Source of the DNA: JAKPCT01 sp029553165
GTDB lineage: Bacteria; Bacillota; UBA4882; UBA8346
Direction: 5' to 3'
Assembly: GCA_035359995.1 (NCBI GenBank)
Contig: DAORZT010000079.1
Span: 1-9,160 of the forward strand
Length of the DNA stretch: 9,160 nucleotides
This document shows, in pieces, positions 1-7,376 of the stretch; position 1 is the stretch's first letter; each line of letters starts with the position of its first letter. A program made the translations under genes and the position numbers. The notes under the pieces are model-generated. The model saw only the letters and a list, made by a program, of their open reading frames with translations. It did no database searches and was not told the origin of the DNA.

Positions 1-40
1 TAAACATTTTGCCGAAGCTGACGATAATATTAGTAATTAA
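1..40 (+). CDS. C-terminal end of an upstream gene (partial)
   Basis: One frame starting at base 2 is open from the window edge to a TAA at 38-40 and would encode KHFAEADDNISN as a C-terminus. Its composition is acidic and soluble. It ends 24 bases before the next start, so it could be the previous gene of the same operon. The piece is too short to assign to a family, and a chance open frame of this length cannot be excluded. Confidence 0.4.
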   Translation, partial: KHFAEADDNISN

Positions 41-64
41 ATTTTATAGATGAGAGGGATCACA

Positions 65-670
65 ATGATAATTAAATTGCATGATCAAGAGATTAAGCTG
101 AATGTTAAAGAGTTATCAGTGGTCGATGTGATTGATCGAATTACGGAGTTGATTGAACAATCCGATGTCTTTTTTAGCCACTTAAAAATAGACACAATTG
201 ATGTTTATGACCATTATGAACAGTATTTAGAAGAACACTGGGAAGAGATCAAACAAATTGAAGTGATGAGCAAAAGTTATCATCAAATGATAAATGAAAC
301 ATTAAATACAGCCAGCGGTTATCTGGAGCGGATTCTTCCTGAAGCTGCCAAACTGGTGAAAGCGCTTTATCAAGGACCAACAACCGATACGTGGAGTAAA
401 TTTGCATATTTTCTTGAAGGTTTGCAATGGATTGTTCAAGTGATTGAAACCATTCAGGATAAGTTAGTAGTCGTAAATTATCAAGTGTATCAGGAACTTG
501 AGAACAAATTAGCCGGTGTAATTAAAGAAATGTCCGGTGCTTTAGAAAATTTAGATTATATTTTGATTGCTGATACGATTAATTACGAAGTAATCCCGAT
601 ATTGGAAGCAACTAAGCAAGAAATGATTACATCTTTAAAGGGTGAGGTTAGTCAAGATGATCTTAACTGA
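65..670 (+). CDS. Unknown helical protein translationally coupled to maf
   Basis: I do not recognise this 201-residue protein. An ATG at 50 is in frame, but the ATG at 65 is preferred because GAGAGGG (52-58) lies 6 bases before it and nothing like a binding site precedes 50. The first 20 or so residues (MIIKLHDQEIKLNVKELSV) look like a small beta-hairpin, and the rest is predicted by eye to be mostly acidic, amphipathic helix. There is no signal peptide, membrane segment, cysteine cluster or evident catalytic motif. Its last 14 bases overlap the start of the Maf glycosyltransferase gene, so the two are probably translated together. A role as an accessory, structural or chaperone-like partner in flagellin handling is inference from position only. 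Confidence 0.8.
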   Translation: MIIKLHDQEIKLNVKELSVVDVIDRITELIEQSDVFFSHLKIDTIDVYDHYEQYLEEHWEEIKQIEVMSKSYHQMINETLNTASGYLERILPEAAKLVKALYQGPTTDTWSKFAYFLEGLQWIVQVIETIQDKLVVVNYQVYQELENKLAGVIKEMSGALENLDYILIADTINYEVIPILEATKQEMITSLKGEVSQDDLN

Positions 671-2534
671 AAACCAAGATCTATTGGCGGAGAGATTTCC
701 GGATCTTTGGGGCGTTTTAAAAGAATTTAGCGACCAACCGGATCTGCTTGCTAACTATCAGGTCCATCCGTCAAAAAGTTCGGCGCCAACATTAACAGTT
801 GCTTGTAACGGTCAAGAGATCTACCTTCACAGTAAATATGATCCTGTTAATGAAGCCAAGCAGTTTATTGAACAGTTTGAGGATATCGACCGTTATCATC
901 ACATTTTTTTTTATGGGATTGGCCTTGGTTACCATATTGAATATCTGATGCAACATAACCCTGACAAGCAATTTACGATCTTTGAACCCAATCCGGCAAT
1001 CTTATATCAATATTTATCAGTCAAACGCTTAGCCGATCTCCCCTTAAAGAATCTGGAACATATTTATTTGGACCTTGATACTGAACAGACCAAAAGTTTT
1101 TTAATTCACTATGCCAATTTATTGTTGGAGGATGTATTGTTTGTTTTTTTACCGAGTTACCAACGGTTGTTTCAGGAAAAGTATCGGTCATTCCAACAAT
1201 TGTTTTTGAAGATTATTAAAGATAAAAAACAAAATTTAGCGGCTAATTTATTCTATGCCAGGAAATGGACTGTTAACAGTATTAAAAATTTCATGGAAGT
1301 ATTAAAAACTCCTGATATCATTGATAACTACAAGGGACAATTTAAGGATCAGCCAGCAATTATTGTTGCGGCTGGGCCTTCATTAAATGATGAAATTGAA
1401 AATCTGAAACACATTAAAGCTAATAATTTAGCTTATGTTTTTGCAGTCAGTTCAGGATTAGTACCGTTACTGACTAATGATCTCTTGCCAGATGCGGTAC
1501 TGGCTTATGATCCTAATGATACCTTTTGTGTCTTTCAAAAAATGGTCGATCAACAGATCACCGATGTACCGTTAATCTTTGGCAGTACGATTGGTAGTAT
1601 TGTTCCCCAGCATTATCCGGGCCCAATGATGCACTTCTTTATTAATCAGGATCGGGTTGCTCCATACTATTTACGGTTTACCGACGGGAATCCGATTACA
1701 GCGCTTCATGATGCGCCTACGATTACTATTATCGCTGTTCAACTGTTAATCCAGTTGGGATTTGATCCGATAATCTTTGTTGGACAGAATTTAGCTTATC
1801 GTAACAACCAATCACGGGCGGTAGGGATTGATTATTATCAATTTGAGAATAATGCTGCAGCCTTAAAGGAATTGTTCCCGGTTGCCAGTGTTGACGGGGA
1901 GCAAGTATTGACGAACCAAACTTTTAATTTGATGCGGGAGAATTTGGAATTGGTTATCAAAGGATTTCCGGATACCGAGTTTATTAACTGTACTAACGGT
2001 GGTGCTAAGATTGAGGGGACAAAGTTTATTCCTTTGGAGCAACTGATTGCTACAAGATTATCAAAAAGATTGGAGAAAACCGACTGGAGTCAATGTCAAA
2101 CTGATTGTTACGATCCGGCTTATTTGCAACAACAAGCACGACTGATGGAGAACGATCTGTCAAAGCTGGAGCAGCTTTTTAAACTGGCCGATGAGAGTTT
2201 TCGTAAGTTGAAGATTGCAATGTCACAAAATAATCTGACACAGTTAAATCGGGAAATTACGGTCTTTGAACAGTTGTTGCTGGAGTTACAGGCGAATTCG
2301 TTCTTTAAAGTGTTTTTAAAATCATTGAAACGGGTAGAGTTTGAGTTTTTAGTGAAGATAGTTCACCATCAGGTCCAAAAAGCTCCTCCCAAAGTTAAGG
2401 CGCGTCAGGTGTTGGATAAATTTGGCAAGTTTTTTGATGGTTGTCGTTACGAGATGCAAACCATCTTACCATTATATCACGATTTCAACCAATCGATTGT
2501 TCAATATATTGAAACAGTGGCAACTAAAACTTGA
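657..2534 (+). CDS. maf: Motility-associated factor (Maf) glycosyltransferase, DUF115 family
   Basis: Maf proteins transfer pseudaminic or legionaminic acid from the CMP-sugar to serine or threonine of flagellin in the cytoplasm before export. This 625-residue protein has the expected architecture. An N-terminal domain carries a Rossmann-like FFYGIGLGYHIE stretch (residues 84-95) and FEPNP (109-113). The central DUF115/MptE-like domain carries IIVAAGPSLND (235-245), DAVLAYDPND (279-288) and FVGQNLAY (374-381). A mostly helical C-terminal region follows. Length is typical of the family. The ATG at 657 is chosen over an in-frame GTG at 642 because GGTGAGG (641-647) sits 9 bases upstream of it. 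The gene overlaps the end of the preceding gene and is followed after 54 bases by pseB, which supplies the sugar context. The family call is firm; which sugar and which flagellin site are used cannot be read here. Confidence 0.93.
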   Translation: MILTENQDLLAERFPDLWGVLKEFSDQPDLLANYQVHPSKSSAPTLTVACNGQEIYLHSKYDPVNEAKQFIEQFEDIDRYHHIFFYGIGLGYHIEYLMQHNPDKQFTIFEPNPAILYQYLSVKRLADLPLKNLEHIYLDLDTEQTKSFLIHYANLLLEDVLFVFLPSYQRLFQEKYRSFQQLFLKIIKDKKQNLAANLFYARKWTVNSIKNFMEVLKTPDIIDNYKGQFKDQPAIIVAAGPSLNDEIENLKHIKANNLAYVFAVSSGLVPLLTNDLLPDAVLAYDPNDTFCVFQKMVDQQITDVPLIFGSTIGSIVPQHYPGPMMHFFINQDRVAPYYLRFTDGNPITALHDAPTITIIAVQLLIQLGFDPIIFVGQNLAYRNNQSRAVGIDYYQFENNAAALKELFPVASVDGEQVLTNQTFNLMRENLELVIKGFPDTEFINCTNGGAKIEGTKFIPLEQLIATRLSKRLEKTDWSQCQTDCYDPAYLQQQARLMENDLSKLEQLFKLADESFRKLKIAMSQNNLTQLNREITVFEQLLLELQANSFFKVFLKSLKRVEFEFLVKIVHHQVQKAPPKVKARQVLDKFGKFFDGCRYEMQTILPLYHDFNQSIVQYIETVATKT

Positions 2535-2588
2535 ACATCAAAATAAAATAACAGCTAATTCAATCCATTAAATGGGGTGATACCAACG

Positions 2589-3581
2589 ATGTTAAATGGT
2601 AAAACAATATTAATAACAGGTGGGACGGGCACTTTTGGCAAGCAATGTGTCCGGCAAATCCTCAGTAACTACCATCCCAAAAAGGTGATTGTTTATTCAC
2701 GTGATGAATATAAACAGTTTGAGATGCAACAGGAGTTTAATGGAGCCGAAATGCGTTATTTCTTAGGTGATGTCCGTGACGTTAACCGTTTGACCCAGGC
2801 ACTTCAAAATGTTGATTATGTTATTCATGCGGCTGCTTTGAAACAAGTACCTGTTGCCGAGTATAATCCAATGGAGTTTATCAAAACAAACATTAATGGC
2901 GCTGAGAATGTGATCCAAGCGGCTTTGGCAAATGAGGTTGAAAAAGTAATTGCGATCTCTTCTGACAAAGCGGTGAATCCGGTTAATCTTTATGGCGCTA
3001 CTAAAATGGTGATGGAAAGGTTATTTATTGCAGCCAACAATATTGCCGGCGGTCACTGGACCAGGTTTGCAGTGGTCCGTTATGGTAATGTAGTTGGTTC
3101 GCGTGGCTCGGTGGTGCCGCTCTTTAAAAAGTTGATTGCCGAAGGTGCCAAAGAGCTGCCGGTAACCGATTGCCAAATGACCCGTTTCTGGTTTACGATT
3201 CAAGAAGGCGTGGAGTTTGTCTTAAAATGCCTGCAACGGTTTCAAGGGGGAGAGACCTTCGTACCGAAAATACCATCAATGAGGATCATTGATCTGGTTA
3301 AGTCATTTGGAGAAGATATTCAGATCAAACTGATCGGAATCCGCCCGGGAGAGAAACTCCATGAGTTGATGTGTCCGGCTGATTGTGCGCATATTACCTT
3401 GGAGTTTGAAGATCATTATGTAATCAAACCGACCATCAATTACCTGTCACCGATCAATTATGAACGTAATTTGTTGGGGGAAGAAGGGAAACCGGTGGCA
3501 ACTGGTTTTGAATATTGTTCCGACAAGAATGCCTGGTTTTTAACGATTCCGGAATTGAAAGAGTTGAATCAACGATGTTAA
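2589..3581 (+). CDS. pseB: UDP-GlcNAc 4,6-dehydratase (inverting), PseB
   Basis: PseB carries out the first step of pseudaminic acid synthesis, turning UDP-GlcNAc into UDP-4-keto-6-deoxy-AltNAc (C5-inverting, NADP-dependent). The 330-residue protein is an extended SDR. It has the nucleotide-binding ITGGTGTFG (residues 9-17) and the active-site series SSDKAVNPVNLYGATK. Asp126, Lys127 and Tyr135 match the spacing of the FlaA1/PseB catalytic residues. A KIPSMRIIDL stretch near the C-terminus is also typical of PseB-type dehydratases. An in-frame GTG at 2577 would add four residues, but GGGGTGA (2574-2580) is placed 8 bases before the ATG at 2589, and MLNGKTILITGG is the usual family start. Its last 7 bases overlap pseC, which indicates co-translation with the next enzyme of the pathway. 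Confidence 0.95.
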   Translation: MLNGKTILITGGTGTFGKQCVRQILSNYHPKKVIVYSRDEYKQFEMQQEFNGAEMRYFLGDVRDVNRLTQALQNVDYVIHAAALKQVPVAEYNPMEFIKTNINGAENVIQAALANEVEKVIAISSDKAVNPVNLYGATKMVMERLFIAANNIAGGHWTRFAVVRYGNVVGSRGSVVPLFKKLIAEGAKELPVTDCQMTRFWFTIQEGVEFVLKCLQRFQGGETFVPKIPSMRIIDLVKSFGEDIQIKLIGIRPGEKLHELMCPADCAHITLEFEDHYVIKPTINYLSPINYERNLLGEEGKPVATGFEYCSDKNAWFLTIPELKELNQRC

Positions 3582-4738
3582 GGATCCCATATGGGCGACA
3601 GAGTATCAATGAAGCTGATATTGAAGCAGTTGTTGAAGTGTTAAGGTCAGATTGGTTAACTCAGGGGCCGGCAATCGAGCGGTTCGAGCAGGCCGTGGCT
3701 GACTATTGCGGTGCTAAGTATGCAGTAGCGGTTAACAGTGCTACTTCGGCTTTGCATCTTGCAGCTCTGGCAGCAGGGCTTGAAACTGATAATCTGTTAT
3801 GGACCTCTCCCAATACCTTTGTAGCCTCGGCCAACTGTGGGATTTATTGTGGGGCCAATGTTGATTTTGTCGATATTGATCCCCGGACTTACAACCTAAG
3901 CCTTGAAAAGTTGGCAGAGAAGCTTCACAATGGAAAAATTTATAATCAATTGCCACAGGTAATCATTCCGGTCCACTTCGCGGGGCAGCCGGTTCCAATG
4001 CGTGATCTGTATGAATTAGTAAAAGATTATGAAATTACAATAATTGAAGATGCCGCGCATGCGATTGGCGGCAGTTATCTTGCTCAGAAGATAGGTAGTT
4101 GTCAGTATTCCGAGATGACTGTCTTCAGTTTTCATCCGGTAAAGATCATCACCAGCGGTGAGGGTGGGATCATCACTACCAATCGGGAAGATCTGTATGA
4201 AAAGTTAATACGGCTACGTTCCCATGGGATAACGCGCAAGCAAGAATTGATGACGGAACCGGCTCATGGTCCTTGGTATTATCAACAAATTGAATTAGGA
4301 TTCAATTATCGGATGACCGATATTCAGGCGGCGTTAGGCTACAGCCAGTTGCAGCGGATCGATCAATTTGTTGCCCGTCGCAGAGAGTTGGCGGAACGGT
4401 ATAACCGGTTGTTAGCCGGATTACCATTGATTTTACCCTGGCAACACCCTGATTCATTATCAGCTTATCATTTATATGTGATCCGGTTACAGACCGCGGT
4501 GTTAAGAAAGTCACACCGTCAGGTCTTTGAGGAACTGCGCCAACTGGGAATAGGGGTAAATCTGCACTATATTCCGGTCCATCTGCAACCATACTATCGC
4601 AGACTGGGATTTCGCGAAGGCGATTTCCCGGAAGCAGAACGATATTATCAAGAGGCAATCAGTCTGCCGATTTATTACGAATTGACTGATGCACAACAAG
4701 ATCAGGTGATTGCAGCCCTTAATCAGGTGATTGCTTAG
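3575..4738 (+). CDS. pseC: UDP-4-keto-6-deoxy-AltNAc aminotransferase, PseC
   Basis: PseC is a PLP enzyme of the DegT/DnrJ/EryC1/StrS family. It aminates the PseB product at C4, giving UDP-4-amino-4,6-dideoxy-AltNAc, with glutamate as the usual donor. The 387-residue protein shows the N-terminal YGRQSINEADIEAV and SDWLTQGP pattern of the family, the EDAAHAIGGSY segment with the PLP-pyridine-binding aspartate (Asp159), and SFHPVKIITSGEGG with the Schiff-base lysine at Lys190. Length is normal. The start is the ATG at 3575, inside the last codons of pseB; the open frame extends further upstream only into pseB. The ribosome binding site is weak, in keeping with coupling to pseB. An imperfect palindrome spans its stop codon. 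WecE-like or other sugar aminotransferases are the alternative, but the adjacent pseB makes PseC much the best call. Confidence 0.94.
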   Translation: MLRIPYGRQSINEADIEAVVEVLRSDWLTQGPAIERFEQAVADYCGAKYAVAVNSATSALHLAALAAGLETDNLLWTSPNTFVASANCGIYCGANVDFVDIDPRTYNLSLEKLAEKLHNGKIYNQLPQVIIPVHFAGQPVPMRDLYELVKDYEITIIEDAAHAIGGSYLAQKIGSCQYSEMTVFSFHPVKIITSGEGGIITTNREDLYEKLIRLRSHGITRKQELMTEPAHGPWYYQQIELGFNYRMTDIQAALGYSQLQRIDQFVARRRELAERYNRLLAGLPLILPWQHPDSLSAYHLYVIRLQTAVLRKSHRQVFEELRQLGIGVNLHYIPVHLQPYYRRLGFREGDFPEAERYYQEAISLPIYYELTDAQQDQVIAALNQVIA

Positions 4739-4757
4739 TTTAACTAAACTAAGTTTT
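4734..4757 (+). terminator. AT-rich palindrome plus T4 at the pseC stop codon
   Basis: CTTAGTTTA and TAAACTAAG form a 9-bp stem with a 2-base centre (4734-4753). The pseC TAG lies in the left arm and TTTT follows (4754-4757). The GGAGGG ribosome binding site of the next gene begins one base later. The stem is weak (two G-C pairs) and the T run short, so it is at best a leaky terminator, an attenuator, or a structure that affects access to the binding site. No experimental class can be assigned from sequence. Confidence 0.35.
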
Positions 4758-4768
4758 GGAGGGTCAAA

Positions 4769-5510
4769 ATGGTATTAGCGATCCTGCAAGCCAGAGTGTC
4801 TGCAACCAGACTGTCAGGTCAAGTTTTAAAGCCTTTATTAGGGAAACCAATGATCTTCTATCAACTTGAACGAATCAAACATGCCGCTAAAATTGATCGT
4901 CTGATAGTTGCAGCCAACATCGATCAGAGTGATGACCAATTAGTAGATATATGTTGGGAATCGAAGGTTCCGGCATATCGTGGTAGTTCAATTGATGTAT
5001 TAGACTGTTTTTATCAGGTTGCCTGTATGCTTCAAGCTGATCATATTGTAAGGTTAACCCGGGGACTGCCCGTTGATCGATCCTGAAATAATTGATTTGG
5101 TGATTGAAACTCATCTATGGGAAGGTAATGACTACACCAGTAATACGCTTGAACCTACTTATCCCAGCGGGCTTGATGTCGAAGTAATGACTTTTGCCAG
5201 TCTTGAAAAGGCATGGGACGAAGCTAAAACACCTTCAGAAAGAGAACAAGTAACGTCGTATATTTATCAGCATCCCGACCTGTTTAAACTCGGTAATGTC
5301 GCTTGGAATCTCAATCTTTCTCACTTTAGGTGGAAAATTGATGTACCGGCTGATTTGGAATTTGTTAAAGTGGTTTATGAGCGGTTGTATCAGCCCGGAA
5401 GAATCTTTAAAATGCAAGATATCTTTGATTTGATTAATGCCAATCCAAAACTTAAAGAGATCAATTCAGGAATAAACCGTAATGGAGGGTACTATTGGTC
5501 TCGGGTTTAG
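4769..5510 (+). pseudogene. SpsF-type cytidylyltransferase paralogue, frameshifted
   Basis: This is a nucleotidyltransferase of the SpsF/COG1861 type, related to acylneuraminate cytidylyltransferases, with a good start (GGAGGG at 4758-4763, ATG at 4769). The first frame stops at 5084-5086 after VRLTRGLPVDRS. If one C of the CCC at 5058-5060 is removed, the reading becomes VRLTGDCPLIDPEIID, the conserved substrate-binding segment, and stays open to 5510. That gives 246 residues, against 245 for the next gene. The C-terminal part has the family pattern SEREQVT, FRWKIDVPADLEF and INSGINRNGGY. Besides the frameshift, the nucleotide-binding loop reads QARVSATRLSGQ instead of QARMGSTRLPGK, losing the loop's proline and lysine. 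The rest is well preserved, so the frameshift is either recent or an assembly error; the altered loop suggests lost or changed activity even if the frame is intact. Confidence 0.85.
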
Positions 5511-5551
5511 CAGTTCATTGAAATTGAAACAAAAAACGTTGAGGGTTAATA

Positions 5552-6289
5552 ATGTCAGTTGTAATTATTATCCAAGCAAGGATGGGTTCGACCCGGTTGC
5601 CGGGGAAGATTATGAAACAGGTATTAGGAAAGACGTTATTGGAGTATCAGTTAGAGCGGTTAAGCAGGGTAACTTTAGCTGATCAGGTTGTTGTGGCTAC
5701 AACATCTAATGATAATGATACTCCAATAGTCAAGTTGTGTACGGAGTTGGGAGTCGCTTATTATCGTGGCTCCGAAGATGATGTCCTAGCCCGTTATTAT
5801 GAGGCTGCCACCCAATATAATGCACAGGTGGTCGTTCGGATCACTTCGGATTGTCCGTTGATTGATCCGTTAGTAGTCGATCAGGTAATCGGTTATTACC
5901 TGGAACATCAGAATAATTGGGATTATGTTTCAAATACCTTTCCGCAATTGACATACCCCCGTGGTCTGGATACCGAGGTCTTTTCGTATCGGGCGTTGCA
6001 AGAAGCCTATCACGAAGCAGTTGACGCCAGTGAACGGGAACATGTGACGATCTTTATTAAACGGCGTCCGGAACGCTATCGGATTTTTAATTATACTTAT
6101 CAGCGCGATGAGAGTATGAATCGTTGGACTGTAGATACTCCCGAGGATTTTGAATTGATTCGACGGATAGTAACTGAATTGTATCCAAAACGGCCCCAAT
6201 TCACTTTAGAAGACTGCTTGCAGTTGATTGAATCCAATCCTGACTGGAAGCTGATTAATGCTCAGATTGCACAGAAGTTGGTGAAATAG
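5552..6289 (+). CDS. spsF: SpsF-type CMP-sugar synthetase (cytidylyltransferase)
   Basis: This 245-residue protein belongs to the SpsF/COG1861 branch of the cytidylyltransferases. It is likely to activate a nonulosonic acid with CTP to give the CMP-sugar that Maf uses, the role called PseF in other organisms. The N-terminal pyrophosphorylase loop QARMGSTRLPGK (residues 8-19) is complete. YRGSEDDVLARYYEAA (71-86), VRITSDCPLIDP (95-106), SEREHVT and NRWTVDTPEDFEL follow in the family order. GAGGG (5541-5545) lies 6 bases before the ATG. The stop TAG is directly followed by the ATG of pseG, a pairing also known from the spsF-spsG order in Bacillus. It is a diverged paralogue of the broken gene just upstream, not a recent duplicate. 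The classical PseF has a different loop (PARGGSKR), so the exact sugar accepted is inferred. Confidence 0.9.
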   Translation: MSVVIIIQARMGSTRLPGKIMKQVLGKTLLEYQLERLSRVTLADQVVVATTSNDNDTPIVKLCTELGVAYYRGSEDDVLARYYEAATQYNAQVVVRITSDCPLIDPLVVDQVIGYYLEHQNNWDYVSNTFPQLTYPRGLDTEVFSYRALQEAYHEAVDASEREHVTIFIKRRPERYRIFNYTYQRDESMNRWTVDTPEDFELIRRIVTELYPKRPQFTLEDCLQLIESNPDWKLINAQIAQKLVK

Positions 6290-7288
6290 ATGAAGGTCTT
6301 GATTAGAGCCGATGCTTCGGTGCAGATTGGAACAGGCCACATTATGCGTACACTGGTAATGGCGCAGCGACTTAGCAGTTTGGGCAGGCAAGTCTTTTTT
6401 ATCTGTAGCGATTTGCCGGGAAATCTGGCGACTTATATTGAACAGAAAGGCTTTCGGGTATTTCTCTTGCCTCCGTTTGAACATTGGATGCAGGATGCCG
6501 AGGCGACAAAACAGGTTATTTTAAAAAATTTTAAAGAAGAGTCACTTTTATTAGTGGTTGATCATTACGGGCTTGACTTTAAATGGGAACAATATTTAAG
6601 ACCATATGTTGCTCAGATTATGGTGATTGATGACTTAGCCAATCGGGTCCACGATTGTGACCGGCTTTTAGATCAGAATTTCTATTTGAATCTGAATGAG
6701 CGTTATCAAGGTTTGGTCCCACCGGAATGTCAGATGTTATTGGGACCAAAACACGCATTACTCCGGCCTGAATTTTACCGAGTTAAAGAAACGCTACAGC
6801 GCCGCGATGGTATTGTCCGGCGGATTTTGGTGTTCTTTGGAGGTAGTGACCCGACTAACGAAACTATGAAGACTTTGGAAGCAATTGCAATGCTTCAACC
6901 GTTGGAGATCGCGGTTGATCTGGTAGTAGGCGCATCTAATCCAAATCAAACAGCGATTAAAGATGTTAGTTCCCGGTTTGATAATCTAGTCTTCCATTGT
7001 CAGGTTGAAAATATGGCAGAATTAATAGGGCGGTCTGATCTAGCAATTGGGGCAGGAGGGACGACGGCTTTGGAACGTTGTTTCCTGGGATTGCCGGCAA
7101 TTGTGGTGACGGTGGCTGCAAACCAGGTCGAAACGGTTACTGCTTTGGCTTCCGCCGGAGCTTTGATCAATCTTGGATGGTGGCAACAGGTCACAGCAAC
7201 AAAAGTAGCTCAGGCGTTGACTGATTTGATCTGTAAACCGGAGCAACTTCTTAGCATGAGTGCGATCGGCTTATCGTTATTTAAGTAA
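6290..7288 (+). CDS. pseG: UDP-sugar hydrolase PseG/SpsG, probably short at the C-terminus
   Basis: PseG cleaves UDP from UDP-2,4-diacetamido-2,4,6-trideoxy-altropyranose, the fourth step of pseudaminic acid synthesis. The protein has a GT-B (MurG-like) fold. The N-terminus MKVLIRADASVQIGTGHIMR carries the G-x-GH-x-x-R signature, with the catalytic histidine at position 17 as in Campylobacter PseG. FFGGSDPTNET (near residue 182) and GAGGTTALERCFLGLP (near 253) form the nucleotide-binding C-terminal domain. The start ATG abuts the spsF stop, and GGTGA 6 bases upstream is a modest binding site. At 332 residues it ends in SMSAIGLSLFK. Relatives usually continue past the MS..G..L segment with a DG-G-rich helix, so about 15-20 residues may be missing. 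No continuation is visible in the other frames. Both catalytic domains are otherwise present. Confidence 0.92.
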   Translation: MKVLIRADASVQIGTGHIMRTLVMAQRLSSLGRQVFFICSDLPGNLATYIEQKGFRVFLLPPFEHWMQDAEATKQVILKNFKEESLLLVVDHYGLDFKWEQYLRPYVAQIMVIDDLANRVHDCDRLLDQNFYLNLNERYQGLVPPECQMLLGPKHALLRPEFYRVKETLQRRDGIVRRILVFFGGSDPTNETMKTLEAIAMLQPLEIAVDLVVGASNPNQTAIKDVSSRFDNLVFHCQVENMAELIGRSDLAIGAGGTTALERCFLGLPAIVVTVAANQVETVTALASAGALINLGWWQQVTATKVAQALTDLICKPEQLLSMSAIGLSLFK

Positions 7289-7376
7289 TGTTAGAATGTT
7301 ATTAATTGGAAATATTTCACCAAATTGAGAGGGAAATAACTCCAAGTGTCGAATTGTTATCTTGAGGTGATTCTTT
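7289..7376. other. Short intergenic gap between pseG and the coiled-coil gene
   Basis: Eighty-eight AT-rich bases without a gene. They contain a 10-base palindrome GAAATATTTC (7310-7319) and the binding site GAGGTGA (7364-7370) for the downstream gene. I see no terminator with a T run after pseG and no convincing -35/-10 pair. Confidence 0.5.

Noticed and set aside
5073..5510. A separate gene starting at TTG 5073
   Set aside because: It has no ribosome binding site and begins inside the conserved DCPLIDP segment. It is the second half of the frameshifted cytidylyltransferase.
7305..7328. Inverted repeat around GAAATATTTC after pseG as a terminator or operator
   Set aside because: The stem is AT-rich with a bulge, no T run follows, and short AT palindromes are common in this composition.
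7325..7360. TTGAGA as a -35 box for the coiled-coil gene
   Set aside because: No acceptable -10 sequence lies 16-18 bases downstream.
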